A model generated the notes under the pieces. It saw only the letters and a list, made by a program, of their open reading frames with translations. It made no database searches and was not told where the DNA came from. From Tropicimonas sp033101155 (lineage in GTDB: Bacteria; Pseudomonadota; Alphaproteobacteria; Rhodobacterales; Rhodobacteraceae), in the NCBI RefSeq assembly GCF_033101155.1, contig NZ_JAWMPX010000005.1, forward strand, positions 124,001-188,000: a DNA stretch of 64,000 bases, in the 5' to 3' direction. Made by a program: the position numbers and the translations under genes. Within the stretch, counting starts at the first letter, position 1. Each line of letters starts with the position of its first letter. Positions 17,169-25,793 of this stretch are shown here, in pieces.

Positions 17169-17666
17169 ATGCCGGCAGCCACCTGCAAAACCGATCTCAT
17201 CGCTGTCACCATGCGGGAATTTGAAAGGCTGACGCGACAGCTGGACGAGATCGATGCGGCCCAGGCTCTGGTTGCCGATGAGAGCGGGATCTCCATAAAG
17301 GATATTGTCGGACACAGGGCCCATTGGATCAGCTTGTTTCTGGGCTGGTACGTGGATGGGCAGTCGGGCCGCGAGGTGCATTTTCCAGCGCCCGGCTACA
17401 AGTGGAACCAGTTGCCGGCGTATTCCGCCGTGATCCGTTCGCGGCAGCGTGGGCTCGGCTGGCTGGAAGCGCGGGCGCTTCTGGCGGAATATCATGCACA
17501 GCTTCTGGCTTTTCTGCAGGTCCGCGACGAGGCGGAACTCTATGGCGGACCGATGAAGGGCGCACGCAATGACTGGACCACGGGCCGCTGGGCCGAAGCC
17601 GCCGGTGCCTCGCATTACCGCTCCGCCGCCAAGACCGCCCGGGCGATGCTCAAGGTGAACGCATAA
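17169..17666 (+). CDS. ClbS/DfsB-family four-helix-bundle protein
   Basis: 165 residues. The pattern MREFERLTRQLDEI, IKDIVGHRAHWISLFLGWYVDG and LPAYSAVIRSRQRGLGWLEARALL is that of ClbS/DfsB (DUF1706) proteins, DinB-like four-helix bundles. ClbS protects against colibactin by hydrolysing its cyclopropane; most relatives are uncharacterised. ATG at 17169 has GGAGGACGAAC upstream; the longer frame to 17109 lacks this. It lies downstream of the LysR gene on the same strand with 84 bases between and may be cotranscribed. Confidence 0.85.
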   Translation: MPAATCKTDLIAVTMREFERLTRQLDEIDAAQALVADESGISIKDIVGHRAHWISLFLGWYVDGQSGREVHFPAPGYKWNQLPAYSAVIRSRQRGLGWLEARALLAEYHAQLLAFLQVRDEAELYGGPMKGARNDWTTGRWAEAAGASHYRSAAKTARAMLKVNA

Positions 17667-17772
17667 CCGCCATCGGCGCCGGCATATTCGTCCTGTATCT
17701 GTTGGTCATTGGCCAGGGGCCGGATGTGCGCCTGAACTCTCATGACCAACGCTCAGATCTTGGGAGGTCGCG

Positions 17773-18915
17773 ATGGTCAAACGGGCAATTATCCTGGTTC
17801 CGGGGTATCGCAAGATGGAACAGAGAGCTGCACGGGATCAACTTGTCGGCGCGATACAGGATTACAGCGAGGGGTTTGAAGTCCGCCATGCCGGCGATGC
17901 GGCGGTGGCTGAGGAGTCCGAAGTGACCGTGTTGACGGCTCGGGACCTCGCGGACGCACGCGAAGTCGAACTGCATGTCATGGAGGCCTACTGGAACGAT
18001 CTCGTGCCGGATTGGAGCAACGAGGCACCCCTGCGGCGGTTCTGGCGGGCGACATGGCTGCTGTTTTACTGGCTCTGGCCGGGCGGTCTGCTGCTGTCCA
18101 TCCTGAAGGGAAAAGGCATCTCAAGGCTGTCGGCCTGCGCGCTCGCAGGCGCGGGTTTCCTGCTGTTCCTGTGGTATTTGAGTGTGTTGATCGTGCTGCT
18201 CGAGGCCTTCGCGAACAGCAACCTGACAAATTCGGCCGAAATCGACGCCGTCCTTGGATCACATGCCGAGGGATTCCGCGCGATGGCGGCGACAAGCCTG
18301 TCCTGCCTGAGCAGTTTCGCGCCCTATGTGATCCTTGTGATGCTGATCGGCCTGGGCAAGCTGAATGCCTTTGCCGACTTTGCAGCCTATACGCGGGCCT
18401 ATCTGCGGGACGACCCCACGAAACTCGGGGATAGCGGCCTTCGGGCAAAGACCCGCAGCCGGGTGAAGGATGTCCTGAACGAGGTCTCGGATCCAGACGC
18501 CGGGTTTGACGAGATCTTCGTCGTCGCCCATTCACTTGGCGGTCCCGTCGCCATGGACGCGCTCGCCGAATACGGCTCGGCCCTGCGTCGGACCACCTTC
18601 TTCACATGGGGCACCGGGATCGGCGCGCTGTCGATCCAGGAACCGATCGTTCGCGCAGAGATCGCCAAGTTCTACACAAGCGAGACCCGCCTCAACAGTT
18701 GGATCGACATCGTGTTTCAGCATGACCTCGTCGCGAGTATCGTTCCCGTTCCCAAGGGGCAAAAGCGCGCCTTTCCGCCGCCGCTGCGGCTGTCCAGTCC
18801 GCGCGGCGCAATCTGGAACCCCGCCGACATGCATGAGCGCTATTACCGCAGCGAAGACGCGATCCGTCCGCTTCTCCTTCCCGCTCCGCCGCCGGCCTTT
18901 CCGCCGACGGAATAG
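17773..18915 (+). CDS. membrane-inserted alpha/beta hydrolase-like protein
   Basis: 380 residues. It starts with a beta strand and loop typical of hydrolases (AIILVPGYRKME) and carries the nucleophile elbow VAHSLGG (Ser254). Between them are three hydrophobic segments (about 91-111, 121-146, 176-197), so a hydrolase core appears to be split by membrane helices. A later DIVFQHD could supply the acid, and a histidine near the C-terminus (DMHERYY) the base. GGGAGG precedes ATG 17773. The substrate is unknown; the membrane insert suggests a lipid or membrane-associated ester. Confidence 0.7.
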   Translation: MVKRAIILVPGYRKMEQRAARDQLVGAIQDYSEGFEVRHAGDAAVAEESEVTVLTARDLADAREVELHVMEAYWNDLVPDWSNEAPLRRFWRATWLLFYWLWPGGLLLSILKGKGISRLSACALAGAGFLLFLWYLSVLIVLLEAFANSNLTNSAEIDAVLGSHAEGFRAMAATSLSCLSSFAPYVILVMLIGLGKLNAFADFAAYTRAYLRDDPTKLGDSGLRAKTRSRVKDVLNEVSDPDAGFDEIFVVAHSLGGPVAMDALAEYGSALRRTTFFTWGTGIGALSIQEPIVRAEIAKFYTSETRLNSWIDIVFQHDLVASIVPVPKGQKRAFPPPLRLSSPRGAIWNPADMHERYYRSEDAIRPLLLPAPPPAFPPTE

Positions 18916-18950
18916 CCGTCACTTCCGAAGGTCGATTATCGCGCGCGGCG

Positions 18951-19286
18951 TCAACCCTCGCCCGCCCCGGAGAGTTCCTGTTCGAGGAAGCGTTCGAAGG
19001 CGTCGAGATTGACCGCCTCGAACTGACCAAAGCACTGCATCCAGATCGATGCGTCGCGCAGAGCGTCCGGTTCCAGCTTGCACCATTTGACCCGCCCTCG
19101 CTTCTCCTGGCTTATGAGACCGGCGCGGGTCAGGATGGTCAGGTGCTTCGAGATCGCCGCAAGCGACATTTCAAAGGGCTCGGCCACGTCCGTGACCGCC
19201 ATGTCATCCTCAAGCAGCATCGTCAGAATCTGCCGGCGTGTCGGATCGGAAAGGGCGGCGAAGACGATGTCGAGGGTGGGCTGCAT
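18951..19286 (-). CDS. ArsR-family transcriptional regulator
   Basis: 111 residues. It begins LDIVFAALSDPTRRQILTML, the conserved opening of the ArsR winged-helix fold, followed by the recognition helix region FEMSLAAISKHLTILTRAG. No CxC metal-binding pair is present in the usual alpha3 position, so it is probably not a metal sensor; ArsR proteins of this kind often control a neighbouring SRPBCC or detoxification gene, but none is present beside it here. Confidence 0.9.
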   Translation of the reverse strand: MQPTLDIVFAALSDPTRRQILTMLLEDDMAVTDVAEPFEMSLAAISKHLTILTRAGLISQEKRGRVKWCKLEPDALRDASIWMQCFGQFEAVNLDAFERFLEQELSGAGEG

Positions 19287-19702
19287 GGCGGGAGCCTACG
19301 CTTTCGGCGCGAGGGAGGGAAGTGCGCGGCCATATCAATGCGGTCGCGTCCCGTTGCAGCACGCAAGCCGCCGATGGCTCTCAATCCGGTTGCGGCAAGG
19401 CGGTCAGTGTCGCCACTCGCTGCCGCAAGCCGGCGCCTGACCGGTCGTGGCATCGGCACGGAGACCATCCGGCTTGGCGGATCGGGGAAGCAGATCCGCG
19501 GCTTGGCCATGGTTTCCTTGACTCCACGCGCTGTTGGGCATAGTGACCGCCTCGATACCCGGGAGTGCATACTTCCGGTCCCTCTTTCTTGGGGGATCGC
19601 CACCAGTCAGCGCGTTGCGCCCACTGGTGCGTTTGTCGTTTCGGAACCGGCTACCTACATGGGAGCCACGTGCAGTAAAAATGGCCGAAGGAGGGCCGAG
19701 GC
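19287..19702. other. intergenic region before ffh with a candidate promoter
   Basis: About 415 bases with no convincing gene. A sigma70-like pair TTGACT (19518-19523) and TAGTGA (19541-19546) with a 17-base spacer could drive ffh and the operon behind it. GGAGGG precedes the ffh start. I looked for a small stable RNA here but could not support one. Confidence 0.4.
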
Positions 19703-21217
19703 ATGTTTGAAAATCTGTCAGAACGCCTCGGTGGAGTCTTCGACCGGCTGACCAAGCAGGGCGCGCTCTCCGAAGATGACGTCAAGACCGCGTTGCGCGA
19801 GGTCCGCGTTGCGCTTCTGGAGGCGGATGTCTCGCTGCCCGTGGCGCGGCAATTCATCAAGTCGATCCAGGGAAAGGCCACCGGCCAGTCCGTGACCAGG
19901 TCGGTCACACCGGGTCAGCAGGTGGTCAAGATCGTCCATGACGAGCTGGTCCACTTCCTGTCCGGCAACAATGAAGAACCCGGCGAGCTGAAGGTCGACA
20001 ACCCGCCCGCGCCGATCCTGATGGTCGGCCTGCAGGGCTCGGGCAAGACCACCACCACCGCAAAGCTCGCCAAGCGCCTGACCGAGAAGAACGGCAAGCG
20101 CGTGCTGATGGCCTCGCTGGACGTCAACCGTCCCGCCGCCATGGAGCAACTTCAGATCCTCGGCAGGCAGGTCGGCGTCGATACGCTGCCGATCATCAAG
20201 GGCCAGACCCCGGTCGAGATCGCCACGCGCGCCAAGCAGCAGGCGACGCTCGGCGGCTATGACGTCTACATGCTCGACACCGCGGGCCGCCTTTCCATCG
20301 ACGACCAGCTGATGGCCGAGGTCGAGGCCGTGCGCGACGTGACGACCCCGCGCGAGACGCTGCTGGTGGTGGACGGTCTGACCGGTCAGGATGCCGTGCA
20401 CACGGCGGAGAATTTCGACGAGCGGATCGGCATCTCCGGCGTCGTGCTGACGCGAATGGATGGCGACGGGCGCGGCGGTGCCGCCCTTTCGATGCGCTAC
20501 GTGACGGGCCAGCCGATCAAGTTCGTCGGTCTCGGCGAGAAGATGGACGCGCTCGAAGAGTTCCACCCCGAGCGGATCGCCGGCCGGATCCTCGGCATGG
20601 GCGACATCGTCTCCCTCGTCGAAAAGGCGCAGGAAACGCTGGAGATCGAACAGGCCGAGCGCATGATGAAGCGCTTCCAGAAGGGCCAGTTCAACATGAA
20701 CGACCTGCGCTCCCAGCTCGAGCAGATGCTCAAGATGGGCGGCGTGGAAGGCGTGATGGGCATGATGCCCGGCATGGCCAAGATGAAGAACCAGGTCGCC
20801 GAGGCCGGCTTCGACGACAGCATCCTGCGCCGCCAGATCGCGCTGATCCATTCGATGACCAAGAAGGAGCGCGCCGCGCCGCAGATCCTGCAGGCCAGCC
20901 GCAAGAAGCGGATCGCGCGCGGTGCGGGTCTGGAGGTCAGCGAGCTGAACAAGCTGCTGAAACAGCACCGGCAGATGGCCGACATGATGAAGAAGATGGG
21001 CAAGAAGGGCCTGCTCAAACAAGCCATGGGCGGCCTGTTCGGAGGCAAGGGCGGCGAGGCGGATATGGCCAAGCAGCTCGAAGGCGTCTCCGAGGCCGAT
21101 ATGGCGAAGGCCGCCAAGGCGCTCGGCAAGATGCCCGGCGGCATGGGCGGCATGCCCGGGCTGGGCGGCGGCATGGGCCTGCCCCCCGGCCTCTCCGGCT
21201 TCGGCAAGAAGAAGTAA
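19703..21217 (+). CDS. ffh: signal recognition particle protein Ffh
   Basis: 504 residues. The N domain (1-90) is followed by the G domain with P-loop GLQGSGKTTT (109-118), DTAGRLSIDDQLM, and TRMDGDGRGG, and by the Met-rich M domain (from about 310) that binds 4.5S RNA and signal sequences (MMPGMAKMKNQ, LNKLLKQHRQMADMMKKM). The C-terminus is Gly/Met-rich. It delivers nascent membrane proteins to FtsY, encoded at 3922-5103. Downstream genes follow with almost no gap, so ffh may lead a long operon running to trmD. Confidence 0.98.
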   Translation: MFENLSERLGGVFDRLTKQGALSEDDVKTALREVRVALLEADVSLPVARQFIKSIQGKATGQSVTRSVTPGQQVVKIVHDELVHFLSGNNEEPGELKVDNPPAPILMVGLQGSGKTTTTAKLAKRLTEKNGKRVLMASLDVNRPAAMEQLQILGRQVGVDTLPIIKGQTPVEIATRAKQQATLGGYDVYMLDTAGRLSIDDQLMAEVEAVRDVTTPRETLLVVDGLTGQDAVHTAENFDERIGISGVVLTRMDGDGRGGAALSMRYVTGQPIKFVGLGEKMDALEEFHPERIAGRILGMGDIVSLVEKAQETLEIEQAERMMKRFQKGQFNMNDLRSQLEQMLKMGGVEGVMGMMPGMAKMKNQVAEAGFDDSILRRQIALIHSMTKKERAAPQILQASRKKRIARGAGLEVSELNKLLKQHRQMADMMKKMGKKGLLKQAMGGLFGGKGGEADMAKQLEGVSEADMAKAAKALGKMPGGMGGMPGLGGGMGLPPGLSGFGKKK

Positions 21218-21221
21218 TCCC

Positions 21222-21737
21222 ATGCGCACCCCCGTCCTCGAAACAGAGCGCCTGTTCCTGCGTCGTCCGACCCGGTCGGATATCGGCGCGGTCTTCGCAC
21301 GGCTGAAGGCGGGCGAAGCGCATATCGCGACGGCGCCGCTCTCGGGGGCGCGGGCCCTGGAACAGACGGTTGCCATCGTCTGCCACTGGGATCTCTGTGG
21401 CTTGGGCCTCTTTGCCGTCGTGCCGAAGGGCTGCGACGCGCCCATTGGGCTGGCGGGTCCGTGGAAGGCGACAGGCTGGGAACAACCGGAGCTTGGCTTC
21501 CTCTTTTTCGATACGGCGGATGCCGACACGCTGGCGCCCGAGGCGTTGCGGTGCGCGCGCCGGTTTTGTGCGAACGTGATCGGCTGGAACGAGATCGTCA
21601 GCCATGTGGCGCTGGACGATCGCCGCTCGGCCGCGCTGCTGCGGGCGACCGGGGCAATTGCCGACCCCTTCACGGAGACGGACGCGATGAGCTTCTGTCA
21701 TCCGGTGCGCAGCTCCAACTGGAGACGCGCAGCATGA
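21222..21737 (+). CDS. GNAT acetyltransferase-like protein, array member 1
   Basis: 171 residues, starting VLETERLFLRRPTRSDIGAV, the RimJ/RimL-type opening. In the usual acetyl-CoA pyrophosphate loop position it has TADADTLAPEAL in place of a G-x-G/A motif, so cofactor binding may be weakened or lost. It has more cysteines than its neighbours. It begins 4 bases after ffh and ends 34 bases before array member 2. A role in protein N-acetylation can be guessed from the family only. Confidence 0.75.
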   Translation: MRTPVLETERLFLRRPTRSDIGAVFARLKAGEAHIATAPLSGARALEQTVAIVCHWDLCGLGLFAVVPKGCDAPIGLAGPWKATGWEQPELGFLFFDTADADTLAPEALRCARRFCANVIGWNEIVSHVALDDRRSAALLRATGAIADPFTETDAMSFCHPVRSSNWRRAA

Positions 21738-21771
21738 TCCGGTTAAAACAGCCGGGCGTAAGGAGCGCGCT

Positions 21772-22287
21772 ATGACCGATGCGCCTCTGCTCGTGACAGA
21801 ACGACTGATGCTCCGCGCCCAGCGCCCCGAGGATTTCGAGCCTTTCGCCGAGATGCTCGCCTCCGAGCGCTCCGTCTATATGGGCGGACCCACCACACGG
21901 AAGACCGCCTGGCTCTGGTTCGCGGCTGATAGTGGCGCCTGGCCGCTGATGAATCTCGGCGGCTGGACCATCGAGCGGCGCACCGATGGCGCCGTGCTCG
22001 GGCAGGTTGCCGTGAACAAGCCGGATTTCTACCCCGAGATCGAGATCGGCTGGATGCTCTATACGGCGCATCTGCGCGAGGGCTATGCGTTCGAGGCCGC
22101 TGCCGCGGCGCGTGACTGGGCTTTCGGCCCGCGCGGGCTGACGACGCTGGTCAGCTATGTCGACCCGCCCAATGCGCGCTCCATTGCCCTTGCCGAACGG
22201 CTCGGCGCGACGCGTGACGATGAGGCGCCGCGACCCGATCCGGGCGATCTCGTCTATCGCCACCCGCATCCGGGGAGGGCGGCATGA
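21772..22287 (+). CDS. GNAT acetyltransferase, array member 2
   Basis: 171 residues, RimJ/RimL type: opening LLVTERLMLRAQRPEDFEPF, central IEIGWMLYTAHLREGYAFEA with the pyrophosphate loop REGYAFEA, and SYVDPPNARSIALAERLGA for the last helix. It transfers acetyl from acetyl-CoA to an unknown amine. Its stop overlaps the start of member 3 (ATGA), so translation is likely coupled. Confidence 0.88.
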   Translation: MTDAPLLVTERLMLRAQRPEDFEPFAEMLASERSVYMGGPTTRKTAWLWFAADSGAWPLMNLGGWTIERRTDGAVLGQVAVNKPDFYPEIEIGWMLYTAHLREGYAFEAAAAARDWAFGPRGLTTLVSYVDPPNARSIALAERLGATRDDEAPRPDPGDLVYRHPHPGRAA

Positions 22288-23375
22288 TCGAACGCCTGAC
22301 CACCGACCGGCTGACACTGCGCCGTCCGACGCCCGAGGACGCCGCCGCCTATATCGCCTATTACGCCTCCGACTGGCGGGCCACGCATGGCCCGGTCATG
22401 CAGGCCCCCGGTGCGCGACAGCGCTTCCAGCGGATCCTTGGCCATTGGGAAAAGGCTGGCTATGGCCGCTTCGTTGTCGAGCAACAGGGCGAGCCCGGCG
22501 CGCTTGGCCTCGTCGGCCCGCACTGGCCCGACAGCTACCCCGAACCGGAACTGACCGGCCAGCTATGGTCCCGGGACGCGGTGGGAAATGGCTACGGGTA
22601 TGAAGCCGTTAGCGCGGCCCGCACCCATGCCTATGGCACCCTCGGCTGGACAACCGCCGTCACCTATATTCATTCCGAGAACACCTATGCCGTGCGTATG
22701 GCGCGTGCGCTCGGGGCCCGGGTCGACCCCAATGTCCACGCCCCTGCGTCGCTGGACGGGCATGACGCGTGGCGTCACCCCTCCCCCGAGGAGCTCAACG
22801 GCGACGGCGTTCACGCCCCCGTGCGCCGCAAGATCGCCCGCCCGCGCAAGCCGGCCGCGCCGACGCTGCACACCCCGCGCCTGACCCTGCGCCCGCCGCG
22901 GATCGAGGATTTCGAACCCTATGCCGCCTATCGCAGCTCCGACCGGGTGCGGCAACTGCACGGGCCGATCTCGCGCGAGAAGGCCTGGGCCTGGTTCACC
23001 AATGACATCGCTCAATGGTCGCTCTTCGGCTATGGCGGGCTGATGATCGAGCGGCGCGGCCGCACGGTTGGACAGGTCGCCATAACTTCCGGGCTGCACT
23101 TGCCGGAGCCGGAACTGAACTGGTTCCTCTATGATGGCAACCAGGGTCAGGGCTACGCGACCGAAGCGGCAGAGGCCTTGCGTCAGTTCGCCTATGAGAG
23201 CGCCGGCATGGAAACGCTCGTGAGCTACTGTGCGCCGGACAATGATCTCTATATCGCCGTAGCCGAACGGCTTGGCGCGGTGCGCGACGACACGGCCCCG
23301 CGCCCCTTCGAACACAGCCTTGTCTTCCGCCACCCCTCGCCCGATGGCGACGGGTCTCCGGAGGCTTATGCATGA
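22284..23375 (+). CDS. tandem GNAT acetyltransferase (two domains), array member 3
   Basis: 363 residues made of two complete GNAT domains joined by a basic linker (VRRKIARPRKPAAPTLHTPR, about residues 177-196). Domain 1 has LWSRDAVGNGYGYEA and domain 2 has FLYDGNQGQGYATEA, both with the Gly-rich loop. Each half opens with a TLRRPTPED or TLRPPRIED motif. The two halves resemble the single-domain neighbours, which suggests fusion of two adjacent genes in a tandem array. It overlaps both neighbouring genes by four bases. Confidence 0.88.
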   Translation: MIERLTTDRLTLRRPTPEDAAAYIAYYASDWRATHGPVMQAPGARQRFQRILGHWEKAGYGRFVVEQQGEPGALGLVGPHWPDSYPEPELTGQLWSRDAVGNGYGYEAVSAARTHAYGTLGWTTAVTYIHSENTYAVRMARALGARVDPNVHAPASLDGHDAWRHPSPEELNGDGVHAPVRRKIARPRKPAAPTLHTPRLTLRPPRIEDFEPYAAYRSSDRVRQLHGPISREKAWAWFTNDIAQWSLFGYGGLMIERRGRTVGQVAITSGLHLPEPELNWFLYDGNQGQGYATEAAEALRQFAYESAGMETLVSYCAPDNDLYIAVAERLGAVRDDTAPRPFEHSLVFRHPSPDGDGSPEAYA

Positions 23376-23899
23376 GTAGTTTCACCATCCCCACGGTCGA
23401 GACAGACCGGCTGCGCCTGCGCGCACCCGAGATGCGGGATTTCGATGCCTATGCCGACTTCTACGCCTCCGAGCGATCGGCGGCGATCGGAGGGCCATCG
23501 GACCGGCCAAGCTCGTTCCGCAGCTTCCTGGCCATTGGCGGACATTGGCAGATCCGCGGCTTCGGACGTTGGATCGTGGCGGACCGGACGGCGGATGACG
23601 CGCTGGGCATCGTCGGGCTATACCACCCCGATGACTGGCCCGAACCGGAGATCGCCTGGACCGTCTTTGCCGCTGCCGAGGGGCGCGGTGTTGCGCTTGA
23701 AGCCGCGACGGCCGCGCGCGCCTATGCTTATGAAACGCTCGGCTGGACCACGGTGATCAGCATGGTTGCGCCGGAGAACACCCGGTCTCTCGCGCTCGCG
23801 CAACGGATCGGCGCGCGCCATGACGGCGATTTCGACCATCCGATCTTTGGCCTGATGCAGGTCTGGCGCCACCTCTCGCCCGGCGAGGTGCCCGCATGA
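23372..23899 (+). CDS. GNAT acetyltransferase, array member 4
   Basis: 175 residues. Opening TVETDRLRLRAPEMRDFDAY; central WTVFAAAEGRGVALEAATAA with the loop EGRGVALEA; and ENTRSLALAQRIGARHD near the end. RimJ/RimL-type GNAT with unknown target. ATGA overlaps at both ends couple it to its neighbours. Confidence 0.87.
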   Translation: MSSFTIPTVETDRLRLRAPEMRDFDAYADFYASERSAAIGGPSDRPSSFRSFLAIGGHWQIRGFGRWIVADRTADDALGIVGLYHPDDWPEPEIAWTVFAAAEGRGVALEAATAARAYAYETLGWTTVISMVAPENTRSLALAQRIGARHDGDFDHPIFGLMQVWRHLSPGEVPA

Positions 23900-24429
23900 C
23901 AACGCTCACCTTGCCGCGCTTCGAGACCGACCGTCTTATCCTGCGGTCGCAGACATTGGAGGATTTCCAGCCGCTCTGCGATTTCCTCGCCTCGCCGCGT
24001 GCCAATTTCATCGGTGGCCCGATCACCGACGCCAAGGATCTTTCCCGCGTCTTCGGCCATTCCGCCGGCCAATGGGTGCTGCGCGGTTTCGGCATGCTCT
24101 TCATGGAGCGCAAATCCGATGGCGTGACCATCGGCCATTGCGGCCCGTGGATGCCGATGCACTGGCCGGAGCCGGAGCTGGCCTGGTCGATCTGGCGCGA
24201 CGAAGACGAGGCCAAGGGCTATATCACCGAGGCCATGACCCGCATCCACGCCTGGGTCTTTGGCGAGCTCGGCTGGGAGACCGCCGTCTCCTATATCGAC
24301 CCCGACAATCACCGCTCCGCCGCCGTGGCCCGCCGCCTCGGCGCCGTGATCGACCCCGCCGCCGCTGTGCCGCCGGGCGACGATCCGGATGAGATTCACG
24401 TCTATCGTCACGCGAAGGGAGGCGCCTGA
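23896..24429 (+). CDS. GNAT acetyltransferase, array member 5
   Basis: 177 residues. Opening RFETDRLILRSQTLEDFQPL; central LAWSIWRDEDEAKGYITEAM, in which the loop is EAKGYITEA; and DNHRSAAVARRLGAVIDP near the end. Same family as the neighbouring genes. The stop and the next start share one base (TGATG). Confidence 0.87.
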   Translation: MTTLTLPRFETDRLILRSQTLEDFQPLCDFLASPRANFIGGPITDAKDLSRVFGHSAGQWVLRGFGMLFMERKSDGVTIGHCGPWMPMHWPEPELAWSIWRDEDEAKGYITEAMTRIHAWVFGELGWETAVSYIDPDNHRSAAVARRLGAVIDPAAAVPPGDDPDEIHVYRHAKGGA

Positions 24430-25034
24430 TGGGACATAGAGATATTCCGGTGCTCACAAGTGAGCGCCTCATCCTGCGGGGCCCCGAGCCCGGGGATTAC
24501 CCCAATTTCCGCTCGACCTTCTCGTCCTACCGGTCGCGTTTCATGGGCGGTCCGCTCAATGCCTACGAGATCTGGATGCTCTACGCTGCAGAGATCGGCC
24601 ATTGGGAGATCCGCGGCTTCGGCATGTGGATGATCCACCTGCGCGAGACCGACGAGACGCTTGGCATGGCCGGCGGCTGGTTCCCACCGAAATGGCCCGA
24701 GCGCGAAATCGCCTGGTTCATCTGGCCAGAAGCGTCCGGCCATGGCTACGCGCTGGAAGCCGCGCATCTGGCGCGCAAGTATTTCTACGAGCAGGACGGC
24801 TGGGACACGGCCGTGTCCTATCTCGACCCCAAGGATCTGGACTCCATCCGCCTCGCCGAACGGCTTGGCGCGGTGAAGGACAAGGAAGCGGCGTCGGTCG
24901 ATGGCCATGATGTCGTCTATCGCCACCCGACCCCGGAGCGGCTGCGCGACGGCCAACTCAAGGACGGGATCGACCTGGAGATCCGCTCCTATTACGACCC
25001 GCTCTTCAAGCCGAAAGGATACGCAATTGACTGA
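24429..25034 (+). CDS. GNAT acetyltransferase, array member 6
   Basis: 201 residues, slightly longer than the other members because of a C-terminal extension (ERLRDGQLKDGIDLEIRSYY). Opening LTSERLILRGPEPGDYPNFR; central WFIWPEASGHGYALEAAHLA with the loop SGHGYALEA. Its last 8 bases overlap the chorismate mutase start. Target unknown. Confidence 0.87.
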   Translation: MGHRDIPVLTSERLILRGPEPGDYPNFRSTFSSYRSRFMGGPLNAYEIWMLYAAEIGHWEIRGFGMWMIHLRETDETLGMAGGWFPPKWPEREIAWFIWPEASGHGYALEAAHLARKYFYEQDGWDTAVSYLDPKDLDSIRLAERLGAVKDKEAASVDGHDVVYRHPTPERLRDGQLKDGIDLEIRSYYDPLFKPKGYAID

Positions 25035-25323
25035 TGCGGTTGCAAAGGCTGCGGCGCTCCTCAAGGGGCATCGCGACAGCATCGACCGGCTCGATGCGAT
25101 CCTCGTCTACACGCTGGCCGAGCGCTTCGCCCACACCCAAGCCGTGGGGCGGGTCAAGGCCGAACACAACCTTCCACCGTCCGATCCCACGCGCGAAGCC
25201 GCGCAGATCGAACGGCTCGAAGATCTGGCGAAACGGGCCGACCTGGACCCCGATTTTGCCAAGGCTTTCCTGAACTTCACCATTCAGGAAGTCATCCGAC
25301 ACCACAAGAAACACCAGGAATGA
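25027..25323 (+). CDS. chorismate mutase, AroQ type
   Basis: 98 residues, all helical. It begins after a TTG start at 25027 preceded by AAAGGA and contains LLKGHRDSIDRLDAILVYTL, then VGRVKAEHNLPPSDPTREAAQ, the arginine- and lysine-bearing active-site pattern of AroQ mutases. It converts chorismate to prephenate for Phe/Tyr synthesis. Homology begins right at the TTG and no ATG is available in the frame, so the TTG is preferred. The gene overlaps the last GNAT gene and is 48 bases from rpsP. Confidence 0.88.
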   Translation: MTDAVAKAAALLKGHRDSIDRLDAILVYTLAERFAHTQAVGRVKAEHNLPPSDPTREAAQIERLEDLAKRADLDPDFAKAFLNFTIQEVIRHHKKHQE

Positions 25324-25371
25324 CGGCCGGAACACCGGCCCAATCACAGCCATTCAAAGGAGAACACAACA

Positions 25372-25773
25372 ATGGCCATGAAAATCCGTCTCGCCCGTGG
25401 CGGCTCCAAGAAGCGCCCCTTTTACTCGATCGTCGCCGCCGACAGCCGCATGCCGCGCGATGGCCGCTTCATCGAAAAGCTGGGCACCTATAACCCGCTC
25501 CTACCCAAGGACAGCGAAGACCGCGTCAAGATGAACATGGAACGCGTGCAGTACTGGCTCGACCAGGGTGCCCAGCCGACCGACCGCATCGTGCGCATGC
25601 TCGAAGCCGCCGGTATCCGCGAGAAGACCGAGCGCAACAACCCCAACAAAGCAAAGCCGGGCAAAAAGGCCGTCGAACGCACCGAGGAAAAGGCCGCCAA
25701 GGCCGCCGAGGCTGCTGAAGCCGCCGCTGCCGAGGCTGCTGCCCCGGCTGAAGAAGAGGCCGCTGCCGAGTAA
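25372..25773 (+). CDS. rpsP: 30S ribosomal protein S16
   Basis: 133 residues. The S16 core (KIRLARGGSKKRPFYSIVAA... RDGRFIEKLGTYNPL) occupies about 1-85, followed by an Ala/Glu-rich tail (about 95-133) common in alphaproteobacterial S16. It is a primary binder in 30S assembly. AAAGGAGAA precedes the ATG. Two in-frame ATGs (codons 1 and 3) are possible starts. Confidence 0.97.
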   Translation: MAMKIRLARGGSKKRPFYSIVAADSRMPRDGRFIEKLGTYNPLLPKDSEDRVKMNMERVQYWLDQGAQPTDRIVRMLEAAGIREKTERNNPNKAKPGKKAVERTEEKAAKAAEAAEAAAAEAAAPAEEEAAAE

Positions 25774-25793
25774 TCGGCGGCAGGCAATCGGGC

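Noticed and set aside
19287..19702. A small stable RNA gene (for example 4.5S RNA) before ffh
   Set aside because: No convincing long hairpin with the conserved apical loop could be traced by eye.
19718..21673. A 651-codon frame opposite ffh
   Set aside because: Antisense shadow of ffh, His/Leu/Arg-rich low-complexity translation without homology.
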